Below are positions 20,121-31,300 of a stretch of 64,000 nt of DNA, in pieces. The translations under genes were made by a program, and so were the position numbers. The stretch is from Schizochytrium sp. CCTCC M209059. Taxonomy: Eukaryota > Sar > Bigyra > Thraustochytrida > Thraustochytriidae. The stretch covers positions 267,523-331,522 of the forward strand of contig KN805378.1 in assembly GCA_000818945.1 (NCBI GenBank). Direction: 5' to 3'. The notes beneath the pieces are model-generated. The model was not told the DNA's origin. It saw only the letters and a list, made by a program, of their open reading frames with translations, and made no database searches. How positions within the stretch are numbered: position 1 is the stretch's first letter; each line of letters opens with the position of its first letter.

Positions 20121-21602
20121 ATGGGCACCGAGGACGTGCGCGTGGGCGCGAGCTCGGGGGACGGCAACGCCTCGTCCAAGCTCGCTGTGGACTCCAAGCA
20201 CCTCGTGGCCATCGAAGAGCAGCGAGAGGAGCAGCGCGATGACAACACGCTCACGTCGGCGTGGGGCACAGCAAGGAGCCTGATCAACGCTGCTGTCAGC
20301 GGTGGTGTGCTAGCGCTCTCGTACCAAATTCCGCGCGCGGGCTTTGGACTCGTGACGCTACTCATGCTGGTCTCCGCGTTTTTGCTGTACGAGACGCTCA
20401 TGATGCTGTACAAGACAACCTTGCTCCTCCGTGTGAGCTCTTACACTGGGGCTGTGCGCAAATTGTGGGGGCGCCGTGCCGAGCGGGGCGTGGCGCTTTC
20501 GCTGACCTTGGGCCAATTTGGTATTCTTGTGGGTTATGCGAACGTCCTCCGCGATACAATTCCTTGGGTAATCCAGTACAACGTCATGGGCTGCGTGGAC
20601 TCTGACGACAACTGCGACCTCCCTGTGTACCTTCGTAGCTGGTTTCTGATTGCCATTATCATGCTCGTCTTCATCGTGCCTCTGAGCCTGCGCAGTGACC
20701 CAGACCTCTTTGCTAATATTTCCTTCACTACCTTTGTGCATTTTGGGGCGTTTCTCGTTCTCGTGTGCTACGGAGCGTCCATATACCACGTGAGTAACCT
20801 GAGTGATTCTGCCGTTTACACGGAAGATGAGGCTCTCGCGCTAGGATTGCCGATTGCACCCAATCTGTACCCGAGTCCTAGCGATGGGGCACCGGCGCCA
20901 TTTAAATTTTCCGACCAAGCCGTCCTCGTGCTTGCCATCCTTGCTTTTGCTATGGAAGCTCACACGACTGGCCTCGAGATTCTATACGGGACCCGAATGC
21001 GGCCCGAGGACCAGCGGCCCGAAGAGTCGCCCGATGACCACAAGATTCGCGTCACCTCGCTTGTGGTTGCTGGATCTTTTGCCGCGGTTTTTGTCTACTA
21101 TTTGATCATTATGCTCGGAGCATACATGGCCTTTGGGCCCAAGGTCAAGGACAATGCTCTAAACTCTTTTCCAAGCTCGGACATTTTTGCGCAAGTCATT
21201 CGATGCACCTATACGTTTGAGCTGGGCACTTCTGTCCCGATTTACGTTTATGCGATGCGTCGCGACATGACGGCTTCTCTTTTCAATATTCAAGGCGGCC
21301 AGGCCGACATGGACCGCGTGGAGAAGGAGAACCCGAAGCGCACCATTTTCATCACGCTTACGCTTCTTTTGCTCTCTACGGTCTTGGGCGTCCTTGGTAC
21401 TCTATCCATCATTCTCGGTCTCACTGGCGCCATTGTAACTGCGCTTAATACGTATGTGTTTCCATCGATGCTCTACTACACCTTTGCTAAGCAGCAGGGC
21501 AACGATGGCTGGGAGTTTAAGGTGTCTCGTCCACTGGCGATCTTTGGTGTTCTCGTGTCCATCATCGCACTTTACTCGCAAATCAACCTCCTTGTCAACT
21601 AA
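20121..21602 (+). CDS. AAAP-family amino acid transporter (SLC38/SLC36-like)
   Basis: 493 residues from the ATG at 20121, single exon. After a ~45-residue hydrophilic N-terminus the family's first-helix signature appears (TARSLINAAVSGGVLALSYQ), followed by about ten more hydrophobic segments up to residue 490 (for example LIAIIMLVFIVPLSL, VAGSFAAVFVYYLIIMLGAY and TLTLLLLSTVLGVLGTL). Eleven membrane spans and about 450-500 residues is the normal AAAP layout. The protein should move neutral amino acids across the plasma or vacuolar membrane by H+ or Na+ coupling; substrate and ion are not readable here. A hydrophilic loop of ~45 residues between spans 5 and 6 is probably luminal or extracellular. 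Confidence 0.9.
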   Translation: MGTEDVRVGASSGDGNASSKLAVDSKHLVAIEEQREEQRDDNTLTSAWGTARSLINAAVSGGVLALSYQIPRAGFGLVTLLMLVSAFLLYETLMMLYKTTLLLRVSSYTGAVRKLWGRRAERGVALSLTLGQFGILVGYANVLRDTIPWVIQYNVMGCVDSDDNCDLPVYLRSWFLIAIIMLVFIVPLSLRSDPDLFANISFTTFVHFGAFLVLVCYGASIYHVSNLSDSAVYTEDEALALGLPIAPNLYPSPSDGAPAPFKFSDQAVLVLAILAFAMEAHTTGLEILYGTRMRPEDQRPEESPDDHKIRVTSLVVAGSFAAVFVYYLIIMLGAYMAFGPKVKDNALNSFPSSDIFAQVIRCTYTFELGTSVPIYVYAMRRDMTASLFNIQGGQADMDRVEKENPKRTIFITLTLLLLSTVLGVLGTLSIILGLTGAIVTALNTYVFPSMLYYTFAKQQGNDGWEFKVSRPLAIFGVLVSIIALYSQINLLVN

Positions 21603-21792
21603 ACCAAGTAAGTGGTATACGATGCTCTTCCTCTCTGACTTTCCCGACGTCCCTGAAAAAGTGGAGTGCAGCGTCAAAACGGATTAGGTATTACCGATGC
21701 TTTACCCCTCGCCTCGTTTTTGGAAATGGAGAAAAAAAATCTCGCTTCTGTTTTACATACTGAAATGTCATCTTTTCTTGACTCGTGTTGCA

Positions 21793-24141
21793 TCATTCGA
21801 GACCCCGAGGCGAAGATGTAGGATCTGGTAAAGCGTGAGCCTGCTTGCGCTGCCGTTCAAGTCGTAAGAGTGATGCTTTGGTCCGGTTGTACTGTTGCTT
21901 GAGTGCAAATTTTGCAACCTGATCTGTCGTTTGATGCAGTTGCGCATGAAGGCGGCCCACTTCTGCTCGAATCTCGTCCATGTTGTTTCCGCCCTGCATG
22001 CTGCCATGCGATTCCATTTTCCGCTCGAGCTTGGCTTGTGCCTGTCGGTGCTCTTTTTCCAAGAGCTTCCGACGTGCCTGCTGGGCCTTTTCGTGACGAG
22101 TCAACGGCTTTTGCTCCCGAATGTCAACCTGATGATCGAACAGAGCTGCATGCGCGGCCCGAGGCACAGGCTTGCTAGCCATTGGCCCTTGTTTGCTGGC
22201 CTGTGCCCGTGCACGAGCTTTTTGTACGAGCATGACAATGTACTCCTCCTTTTGGTCATCTGGAACGTTGGGGTCTTGCCAAACACGTGTGCGAAGTGCG
22301 TCAAGATCCACTTGCGGCCGGTCTTGCGTGGTCGGCTTCGTTTGAGAGGCGAGCGTCTTGTCTGCAGTGCAAGTTTTACTTTTGGCTTTGCTTTGGGTTT
22401 GGTTTCGGTTTTGACTTTTGCGTTGGGTCTGGCTTTGACTTTGTAGTTCGGATTCGACAACTTTGGGCGGATGTTTCGATTTTCGTTCAGTCTTGGACTT
22501 TGGAGGCTCAGGACTTAGCGGGGGTGCTTTAGCCGCAACTTCTGCCTCCTTGCGCGCACGCTCTTGAGCTTCAAATTGAAGCCGATTCATTCGCTCACGC
22601 TGACGAGATCCAAGCTGCTGACGCGCCAAGTCCAGCTTGCGAAGAGCCCCAATCGAAAGTTTCTTTCGCGCCACGTTTTCAGCCTGACGACGCTTTTTGT
22701 CCTTTGCCGCGAGAGCTTTCTTTTGGCTCGCGGCGCGAGCAACATTGTCAAAGCTGCCATCGCGTGCATGGAAGCGCGAAGGAGCTGACCCCCATCCAGG
22801 TCCTTGTTCCGGAGGTTTCTGCTGCTGTTTCGCCTTGCGCTGGCGAGCAAGCATTGTCACATCAACAGGTGGCAAGTTTTGTCGCGTGGTGACTCCACCC
22901 GAAACCCAGCGAGTTTCCGTCTCGGGTTGATCCTGGCCATCCATGATGCACGAATGTCGAATGGTGTTGAGTGAATGCTCGGTATCCTTGCTAGAAGGCG
23001 ACACTGTAGCGATGATCACTGTACGGCTCTTTATGTCGGCGTCTTCAACAAAGGATGGACGCAGGAGATGCGTGAGCTTGCTTTGACGGTAGGGAATGTA
23101 GTCTGCTTGTTTGGCACGCGCGCGAATACACTCTTTAAGCTTCATAAGCGAACTGTTGATTTGAGCGCTTTCCTTTCGGCGCTGGGCATCATGCTCTGCC
23201 GAGTCTATACGATGCTCGCTGCCAGCAAGATCCACCATAGTCAAGGCGTTCCCGTTTTCCATTTCAACGCGACAGATTGCATGCGAGCGCGAAGACTGAT
23301 CGTGCACGCCAGTGGCCGCGGTGGCGCGTACGCTGCAAGCAAACTTGATGCAGTCGTGTAATTCTTGTGGCGATGACACTTCGACTTGCACCGCGGGAAA
23401 AGTCATGACGTCGCCATTGGGACAGGTAAGAAGCTGCAACTTGTGATTGTCATTGAGCGAATCGGCACAAGTATCTCCCGTGAGTTCCACAAATGAGATC
23501 CATGCGTGCTGGACGGCACGTCCCTGCACATGATTGGCAGCCGCCTCGAAGAGACTCCATGCTGCGCGATAGTAAATGTGCGACATTGTGTACGTTTTGC
23601 CCGATCCCGTCTGTCCGTACATGAGAACCGTACCATTTCCACCTTGTCGCACAAGATTAACCAGGGGCTGGACCACCTCGGTAAAGACAAGATCACTTTC
23701 ATCCTTCTCAGAGAAGACTTTGGTGAATTTGAAGCGATGATTATTCAGATACCGGCCTTTCATGTCGGCTTCCATGCGAGCATCGTGGATGTACAGGTCG
23801 CCGTTCACCTTGTCGCACGAGATTACATCGAACTCCTTTTGTTCGAGCTCGTGCGCAAAGATGGGTCGCTTCCGAACAAAAACACGAACAACCTGATCAT
23901 CCGGGCCTTCGTGCACGTTACTCACCTCTGCGCCTTGCGACGTCAACTCTTCAGAAGCTGTCGCAAGACCGTTCTTTTCCCGAAACTGCGCAATGCCTTC
24001 CTTGAACGCTGCGCGGTTCTCGCGCCGGGAGGTGCGCTTGTCCACGTTGCGAATAATCGACTCTGCTGCGCCCCTGTGCGTCGTAAAGCAACACGAGGTT
24101 ATCCGTAAGCCCATTGATTCCATCGTTTCTCGTGGGCCCAT
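21793..24141 (-). CDS. Kinesin-13 family motor
   Basis: 782 residues from the ATG at 24141, single exon. The motor starts near residue 83 (VVRVFVRKRPIFAHELEQKEFDVIS), close to the kinesin-13 consensus for this segment. The P-loop GQTGSGKT lies at about 177, switch I SSRSHA follows, and switch II DLAGSE at about 302. SLMKLKECIRAR and PYRQSKLTHLL also match kinesin-13. The motor lies near the N-terminus after a short basic neck, and the ~370-residue C-terminal part is Lys/Arg/Gln-rich with a predicted coiled-coil end. The KVD tip motif of loop 2, typical of depolymerising kinesin-13s, was not found at the expected place (RYLNNHRFKF region). Kinesin-13s use ATP to remove tubulin from microtubule ends at spindles and cilia. 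It is convergent with the upstream transporter, about 190 bp apart. Confidence 0.93.
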   Translation of the reverse strand: MGPRETMESMGLRITSCCFTTHRGAAESIIRNVDKRTSRRENRAAFKEGIAQFREKNGLATASEELTSQGAEVSNVHEGPDDQVVRVFVRKRPIFAHELEQKEFDVISCDKVNGDLYIHDARMEADMKGRYLNNHRFKFTKVFSEKDESDLVFTEVVQPLVNLVRQGGNGTVLMYGQTGSGKTYTMSHIYYRAAWSLFEAAANHVQGRAVQHAWISFVELTGDTCADSLNDNHKLQLLTCPNGDVMTFPAVQVEVSSPQELHDCIKFACSVRATAATGVHDQSSRSHAICRVEMENGNALTMVDLAGSEHRIDSAEHDAQRRKESAQINSSLMKLKECIRARAKQADYIPYRQSKLTHLLRPSFVEDADIKSRTVIIATVSPSSKDTEHSLNTIRHSCIMDGQDQPETETRWVSGGVTTRQNLPPVDVTMLARQRKAKQQQKPPEQGPGWGSAPSRFHARDGSFDNVARAASQKKALAAKDKKRRQAENVARKKLSIGALRKLDLARQQLGSRQRERMNRLQFEAQERARKEAEVAAKAPPLSPEPPKSKTERKSKHPPKVVESELQSQSQTQRKSQNRNQTQSKAKSKTCTADKTLASQTKPTTQDRPQVDLDALRTRVWQDPNVPDDQKEEYIVMLVQKARARAQASKQGPMASKPVPRAAHAALFDHQVDIREQKPLTRHEKAQQARRKLLEKEHRQAQAKLERKMESHGSMQGGNNMDEIRAEVGRLHAQLHQTTDQVAKFALKQQYNRTKASLLRLERQRKQAHALPDPTSSPRGLE

Positions 24142-25328
24142 CGCTCCCCGTAGCTCGCGCTAGGCCCCAAGTCTGACACGTACATGGTTTGAGATTATCG
24201 GTCGCGCGTGCGCGCGCGCGTACGAGAGCGTCTTTTGTCGGCCCCCGCTCACGCGGCAAGCAGCCCGCGCCTGCCTGGACAGACTTTGGGCGAGGTTATC
24301 GCTGATAATGAATGAAACGGTTCTATGCGAGCCATCTCGGGGGAACAGAGAGGCAAATACGTACAGGAGTGTTGGAACAGAAGTAACCCAAGCCGACCAA
24401 TGCGCATCTTTTCCGAGCTCTATGCGTGGTGATCATATCTTTCGCTACGGCCGTCGCAGTTGCTGTTGCTGTTGCTGCTCCTCGGAAACACGTCTCGATT
24501 TCATTAATGTGGAAGTCGATCGCCTGCCTTTGGTACGCCACCTCATTTGGAGACGTACGATCCGGAGCCCGAGGAGCGTTCGAAAGTTTGGTTGGGAGCT
24601 GAGCAATCGTATGGATCTCTGATAAGCGTGCCAATACATGCTTTTTGGCTCTTCATCAATTTGTGTGCTCGAGTCCGAAGAACATGCTATTGAAGAGGCC
24701 TCTTCGAATCGCAATAGGGCGTGCGTGGAATTCAGAATCGCCCTTGACAGAGATATTGGGGTTGCTCATGTCTCGTATGCCAATGGACGTGCAGACATTT
24801 CAAACTATGTGGAGTTGCTAAAGGGGAAGCAAGCTGTTGCCGAAGCGAAGAGAGTGCCGATGCAGGCAGAACCAGATTCTGCCGTCGATGCCAAGAGTCA
24901 AAGAATGGCATCAGCTTGCTTATTATTAATTATGTAATCCTTTACGTCGGGACTTGTGTAAGCAACACGAAGAAAATAGGAGCCAAGTATGGTAAAGCAA
25001 CTGACGCACGATCACGTTCCGCCCTGGTCGTAGCAGCCGCATCCGCGATATTTTTCCAATTTTTTTCCCTCATTGTTTTTTCCTTTTGTTGATTTTTTCC
25101 AAACAAATGCGAGTCAAAAACCCAATCGAAACCGCTGAGCGCCGACGTGTTGAGAACGCGGGCCAGGAGCACGGCACGGACAGAGCGCTGCGCAGTGCGC
25201 AGACTACGTCGCGCAGATCTGGAACACGCGAGAGTGGTGCTGCGCCTATTGTCACGAGGTGAATCAAGAGCGAAGGCAGCGCTCGCTCAAAACGGTTGCC
25301 GATCAGACGCTGGCAGAGCCGCGTAGGA
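24142..25328. other. Divergent intergenic region between two kinesin-related genes
   Basis: 1.2 kb upstream of both kinesin-13 (minus) and the pseudokinesin gene (plus). It contains a short ORF at 24638, described separately, and a CAACAG-type run near 24458-24480. Nothing else is recognised. Confidence 0.4.
24638..24937 (+). CDS. Hypothetical small protein (99 aa)
   Basis: ATG to TAA, 99 residues, with mixed amino-acid composition rather than low complexity (contains VEFRIALDRDIGVAHVSYANG). No family was recognised and no signal peptide is present. It lies in the divergent spacer between the kinesin-13 and pseudokinesin genes, and may be a chance frame or an upstream exon. Confidence 0.22.
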   Translation: MLFGSSSICVLESEEHAIEEASSNRNRACVEFRIALDRDIGVAHVSYANGRADISNYVELLKGKQAVAEAKRVPMQAEPDSAVDAKSQRMASACLLLIM

Positions 25329-28300
25329 ATGGCTTCGACCGCGTCCGAGGATGTGGACGCAGACGATCTGAGCGCAGAAGAGGTGGAGTCTGATGCTTCA
25401 AACCCACAAGAAACGTTCTCCCCGCCTCCGCCAATGCCAAGCAGTCCGGTCTCGCCTCCACCAGGGAACCTATCTGCGGCAAATGTTGAAGAGCAAGATC
25501 TCACGCTCGCAGATGCTGATGACGAGGAGGAGGACGAAGACTACGAACAAGATTTCGAAGATAGCGACCACTTTGATGGTGATGCGGAGAACGATACTGT
25601 TGCGCTGAATGATGAGACTCTTGGCAAATCGCAGAGCAGTGAGCCTGAGAGTGGAAGCGCGGCAGACTCCGTCCATGAGGACTTGCTCGACACATCAGAG
25701 GGTGAAGATATGCTTGAAGACTCACAAAGCTCACCAGCGATTGCTAGCAATGAAATGCATATCCTCTCTCCCCAGCCAACCGGTTCTCAAGGTCATGCGT
25801 CCAAAGAGGCTAACGCCAACGCTTCCTTTTCAAACGTCACTGGGATGGACGACGTGGACGAACAGGATGACGCGGAGAGCTCATGGCCGATTGAGAATTC
25901 CGAAATTATTGACTCGGAAGGTGATCAAGCTGCGACAAGCAATGGCATATTCAGTGAGGAAAGTGGAAGAGTTTGCGTCGACGACCCTGAGGATTCATCA
26001 AGCTATCAAGGTCTCGATGATATAGCAATAAATCAATCTGCTATCGGTCACACCGAAGACTTAACTAGCGACCAGGCTACGGAGTCTCCAAAAGTCTCGC
26101 CGGTCGGCGAAGCCGTCAATCTTCTGGACGGCTCTCTGTTTGATGATCAAGCCAATGAAGACCCCAAGGACTCGCCTCTGGGTCACATCACTGAGTCTGA
26201 TTTACATTCATCGAGCAAGGATGCTTTGGAGGACGAGCAAGCAATCGAGGGGCTTGAAGATCTACCGAGCGAGCAAGGTATGGACGACTTTAAAAGTTCT
26301 CTGATGGATCAAGTGAATCTCGACAACAACAGTGAAGAGCTGTCGACCGATCACATTGCGGAGTCCCCGAAGGACTCGCCGGGCGTTGAAGCCGTCGATC
26401 TTCTGGACAATTCATTGATCGATCAAGCTGACGAAGACCGCAAGGACTCGCCCATGGGCCACGTCACTGGTCACCCCCCAGATTCATCAAGCACGGGTGC
26501 TTTGGAGGACGAGCAAGCAATCGGTGGGCTTGAAGATCTATCGAGCAAGCAAGGTATGGACGACTTTAAAAGTTCTCTGATGGATCAAGTGAATCTCGAC
26601 AACAACAGTGAAGAGTCGTCGACCGATCACATTGCGGAGTCCCCGAAGGACTCGCCGGACGTTGAAGCCGTCGATCTTTTAGACAATTCTTTGATCGATC
26701 AAGCTGACGAAGACCCCAAGGACTCGCCTCTGGGCCACGTCACTGATTACCTCCCAGATTCACCAAGCAAAGAAGCTTTGGAGGATGATCAAGCGATTGG
26801 GGAGCTCGAAGATCTATCAAGCGACCAAGGCATAGATGACTCTAAAAGTTCTTTGATGGATCAAGCGAATCTCGGCAATGACACCGAAGACTTGTTATCC
26901 CATCGGGCTACGGAAATCCCCAAGGACTCGCCCAGTGCTGAAGTCGTCGATCTTGAGGACAATTCTTTGATCGATCAAGCTGACGAAGACCCCAAAGGCT
27001 CGCCCATGGGCCAAGTCACTGATTCTCCTTTGAATGCACCGAGCGGGCAAGCTTTGGATGGTCTTGATGAATCGCTGAATGATGAATCAAGTAGAGCAAG
27101 CAAAGAGATTAATTCTGGAGTCAATTTGGGGGACTCAATGCGTGAGGAAGGTGCGAGGATTGACGCCGCATCCAGCATGGAAAACGTTGAAGATCTCGAG
27201 GTTGACAGCGAACGTGCGTCAGGTAAACAGTCCGCAGTAATGGACGATGCAACAAGCGGCGGTGCGCTTTCAAATGAAACAGCGACAGATGAAGCAAATG
27301 TGGGATTTGCATCGATGCTTGATGCGTATGATGCCCGAAACGATGCGAACACAATGCGGAGTCGTCTGGACGAGGATGAGACATCAGGGTCGAGCTCCGA
27401 AGTCCTATTGCCCGAACCAGATCAAGCGAAAGTGCCGGTCGTGAATGGAGTCGAATCTCCACCCTCAGAATTCGGCAAAGGGCAATCAAGCCTTGAAATA
27501 TCTCCGTGTAGGGACCACGCAAGTGCAAGTGAACTCGTTGATTCGACCAGTCTTCATTCGTCTGGGGCAAGGACAGAGCTCTCGATATCCAAAATGGATG
27601 TTGGAGAACTTGAAGCATCGAGTCCTGGCGCCATGTCTGAGAATGGCAGATCGCCCAAGATTATGTCCGCATCGTCTTCCTCACAGTTTTCAGATGCAAT
27701 TGAAAGTGGAAATGACCCGCTGTTACCTCTCGATCTGGAACAGCTTCAGAGTGAAGCGAGATTTTCTGCTAGTGAGGTGCGCTCGCCGTTTGAGTCTATG
27801 CTTGCAGCAGAGCATGTTGCGCGCGGAGACAGGCGAAAGAACAAGTCATTCACATCGCAGAGTCCAGAGTCGCAGTCATCGTCGCCACGTCGCACGAAAG
27901 GTCGATTCGGGCAGGGTGGAAGTTTGGCTGGGAGCCGCAACTCGAGCCCTTCGCGGAGACTATTCGCCTATTCTCCCACGGGCAGATCACGCGCTCGTGG
28001 GGACCCCCTAAGCAGCGCGGCCAGCTCACCATTGAGTGATGTCTCGGATGCTCAAAAAAAAGAAATTATTGCAGCCGTCCGTACTGCTGTCGAGCGAACA
28101 CACTCAAAACTTTATGATGCGTTTCTCGTCATGGACCACACGCAAAAGGGTTGCTTGAATCGCGAAGAGTTATTGCGCGGGCTGCGGGCGCTCGGTCTCG
28201 GTCTGGACGATGCTGTCATGCGCGAGTTTGCCAAGTCTGTCGATGTGAATGGGGACGGTGTGGTCACCTTTCAAGAGTTCTTCCGTACATTCGAAACCTC

Positions 28301-31300
28301 GCGCATCGACCCAAGCAAGCAGACGTGGACGCCACCAAGTCCCGTCAAAGGCTCATTTTTTGCTTCGGTACGAAGCGATGAGGCAGAAAGCGATGATGGT
28401 ATCACGAAGAAAGAAGAGGATGGCGTTGAGGAGGCGCCGGAAAAGGAAGAAGGTGCAGACGGAGACGGAGACGGAGACGGAGACGGGGATGTCGACGATG
28501 ATTGGCTCGTGCGCAAGGAGGACGTGGAGCTGGCGAGTGCAATGCGCAGCCATATCGCTCAAGAGGATGATGACTTTGACCTGATCGAGTCGTGGACAAA
28601 GACGCCTCGGCGCAAGGCCAATCTACGATGCGCACCTTCGCGTGAAGTTGCATACATGAGTGTTCTTCGCGTAACAATCCACCAGGCGGACCTCGCCGCG
28701 AGCTCCGATGTCTGTGTGCGTTGCTCCGTGGGCGACGAACTGCAGCGTACCGAACTTGAAGAAGCAACTTCGCACCCCGTGTGGAACGAAGAGTTCATCT
28801 TTGGCGCACACGAGGAAGGGCTTCCCACGGAGGGCTCTCTCCATGTGCGGCTGCAGTGCGACCCTGATGTAGGCCCACAAGAGTGGGATCTTCCGTTTTG
28901 GGAACTCTTGTACTTCGACGAGACAGACGTGACCGTCCGCGACGATGAGGTGTCTCTGCGCAAGTGGTTTGATGGCCCGCGTCACAAGCTCGAAATTTCT
29001 CTTGTTCTTGGCACTGAAAAGATGGAAGACGTGAGGCGTCTTGCTGCACTTCAAGCTGGGCCTGTCGATCGCGCAGCGCTCTGGCTTGACAAAGCAGCGA
29101 TTGCCGAGCCCTTGTCCTTTGCGGACTCCAAGAGCGGCGCACCTCTGTCTCCTGCGCCTGCAAGCTCTGTTTCGAGACGACCTGCTCTGGGCCCCGGTAG
29201 CGAAAAGGACCAGCAGATGTTAGAAACCATTGAAGACCTTCGCGCGCAAATCTCCGAAATGCGTGAATCGGTCACAGAGGAGGCGAGGCGGCGCCAGGAA
29301 GCAGAAGAGAGATCTGCAGTTTCAGCCAAACAAATGGAAGATCTCGAGAAGCAACGCCAACGTGACGCGGAACGCTTTCAGTATCAAATGCGCGAGCAAC
29401 AAGCACGAGAGGACGAAATGCGCACAGAGATGCAGCTGCTACAAATGAAGCAATCTTCAGGCGTGAAAGCAGATGAGCGCGTCGTCAAGCTTGAACAATC
29501 GATCCGCAAACTTTACGCCGATCTTGATCAGCGCAACAGTGAGATTTCGAACGCAACAGAGGCAGCCGCTGCTGCGCGTATGGAGAGGGAGGATTGGAAA
29601 GCCCGCGTGGAAGAGCTGCAGGTCCAACTTCGGCGGACGCAAGCGCGATATCGCGCCAAGAGTATGGACAGTACGGAGGACGCCCGCGCCGAAGACACGA
29701 AAAACACGGGGCCAGCCACAGACGGCGCCGAGATTGACCGCCTCGTTGACACAATTGCCAAGCTAAATCGCGTCATTAGCGAACTTCGCGAGGCCGAGCG
29801 GCGCGCTCAGGCACAACTTCGAGCCTCGGAAGACCGAATTCGTGAGCAAACTGCAGATTTGGGTCAATTGGCATCCGAAAATGAGATGCAGGCGCGTAAA
29901 ATTGCTAGCTTCGAAATGGACAGTCGACGTCAGGTTACCGAGCTTCGTCAAGCACTTGCAGAGAAGGCGCGACTGGCGAAAAACTTGGAGGAAGCCGAGC
30001 AGCAGCTCGCGGCTTCCGATGAAGCCGTGGCCAAGGCTCGTCAGGAGCGAAAGGATGCAGAGGATCGCTGTGTTAGTATGGACGCACGCGCTGAGCTGCT
30101 TCAAGCTCAGCTCAGCGAGGCCGCAAACAAGAATCTTGAGCTTTCGAGCGAGTTAGCCGAGGTTCGAAAGCTACGCGCGGCCCAACAACGGTCAACGTAC
30201 CTGCGCCCCGACGCAAGTCTCGTGTGCCGGCACGCCAAAGCGCAGACGCGGATCTTGCGTGAGAGCGCCTATCGTATTTGCGCCGAGGTGGAGCAAATGA
30301 AGGACGCTGCCGCAGACGTTCTCGCCCAATGGGACTCGTATGTGCAGCTGAGACGCGCAAAACGTCATCAGCTTGCTTCAAAGCCTTCAGCAAATACGAC
30401 GGATGTCTCCCTCGTGCGCGACAAGGGCATGTCTCAAGCTGAAGATCCGAGCACGGTCAACAAGCGGCTTGGTCCCGTGCGTGCTTCCGTAGCGCCTGGA
30501 CAGGTTTCGGGCCTGGCGCGAAGACTCCGCCTGGAACGGTTGCGCCGGCGAAATCTGCACAAGTCTCGCATGGGCTTTGGTGAAAAGCGGGTGCGACGTA
30601 TCTGCTCAGTGTTCCATACGCCGGCTCACGTGGAAGATGCCTCGTCGCCTTCGCGATCTCTCGCTATGACTGGCGATAGCGCACAAACAGACGACAGCCT
30701 TCGCGTGGAACCTATACTTGCGTCCGCAGAGGTCATGGTGCAGAGCGATAATTCGCGTCGTTACTTTGGATTCGATGAGGTTGTGTATGTCAAAGATATG
30801 GCTCCAAGCGATGCGGACGTGTTGGCGGCTGATCCTCGTCTTGGGAGCCAGAACGGTATTCGCGCGCAAGTCTCGCCGATTGTTGACGCTCTCTTTGACG
30901 GGGATCGGGCCGTGGTGGCATCTTCGGGCCCTGCCTCTGGAGCGACCACAAATAGCATCATAAGTGCTATTTTTGACGTGATTGGCAGTTTGGCAGCCAA
31001 TCTAAAGAGCGAAGAAAAAGTAGACGCGGCTGCCGTGCTTCCACGCGTCAGCATTTCGTGTGTACATATACAGAACAGCAGGGTCTTTGATTTGCTCGCT
31101 TCAAACGAAATGGAGACACGATCGCCGTTGCGTCACTTTCCCGAGCTCTCGATCGACCGTGCCGCAGCGCGTGCCACAGGGCGAATCGACCTTGAGAGTG
31201 CTGGCCTGAGCGTTGTCGAGGTGAAGACACGGTACGAAGCCGCTCTCGTAGCATCCATGGGCTCTGGAAACCATCACAATATGCTCGGATCACTCCCCAC

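Noticed and set aside
24323..24714. Minus-strand frames with CAACAG repeats
   Set aside because: They start on TTG or other non-ATG codons, and two overlapping frames look equally plausible with no splice model linking them.
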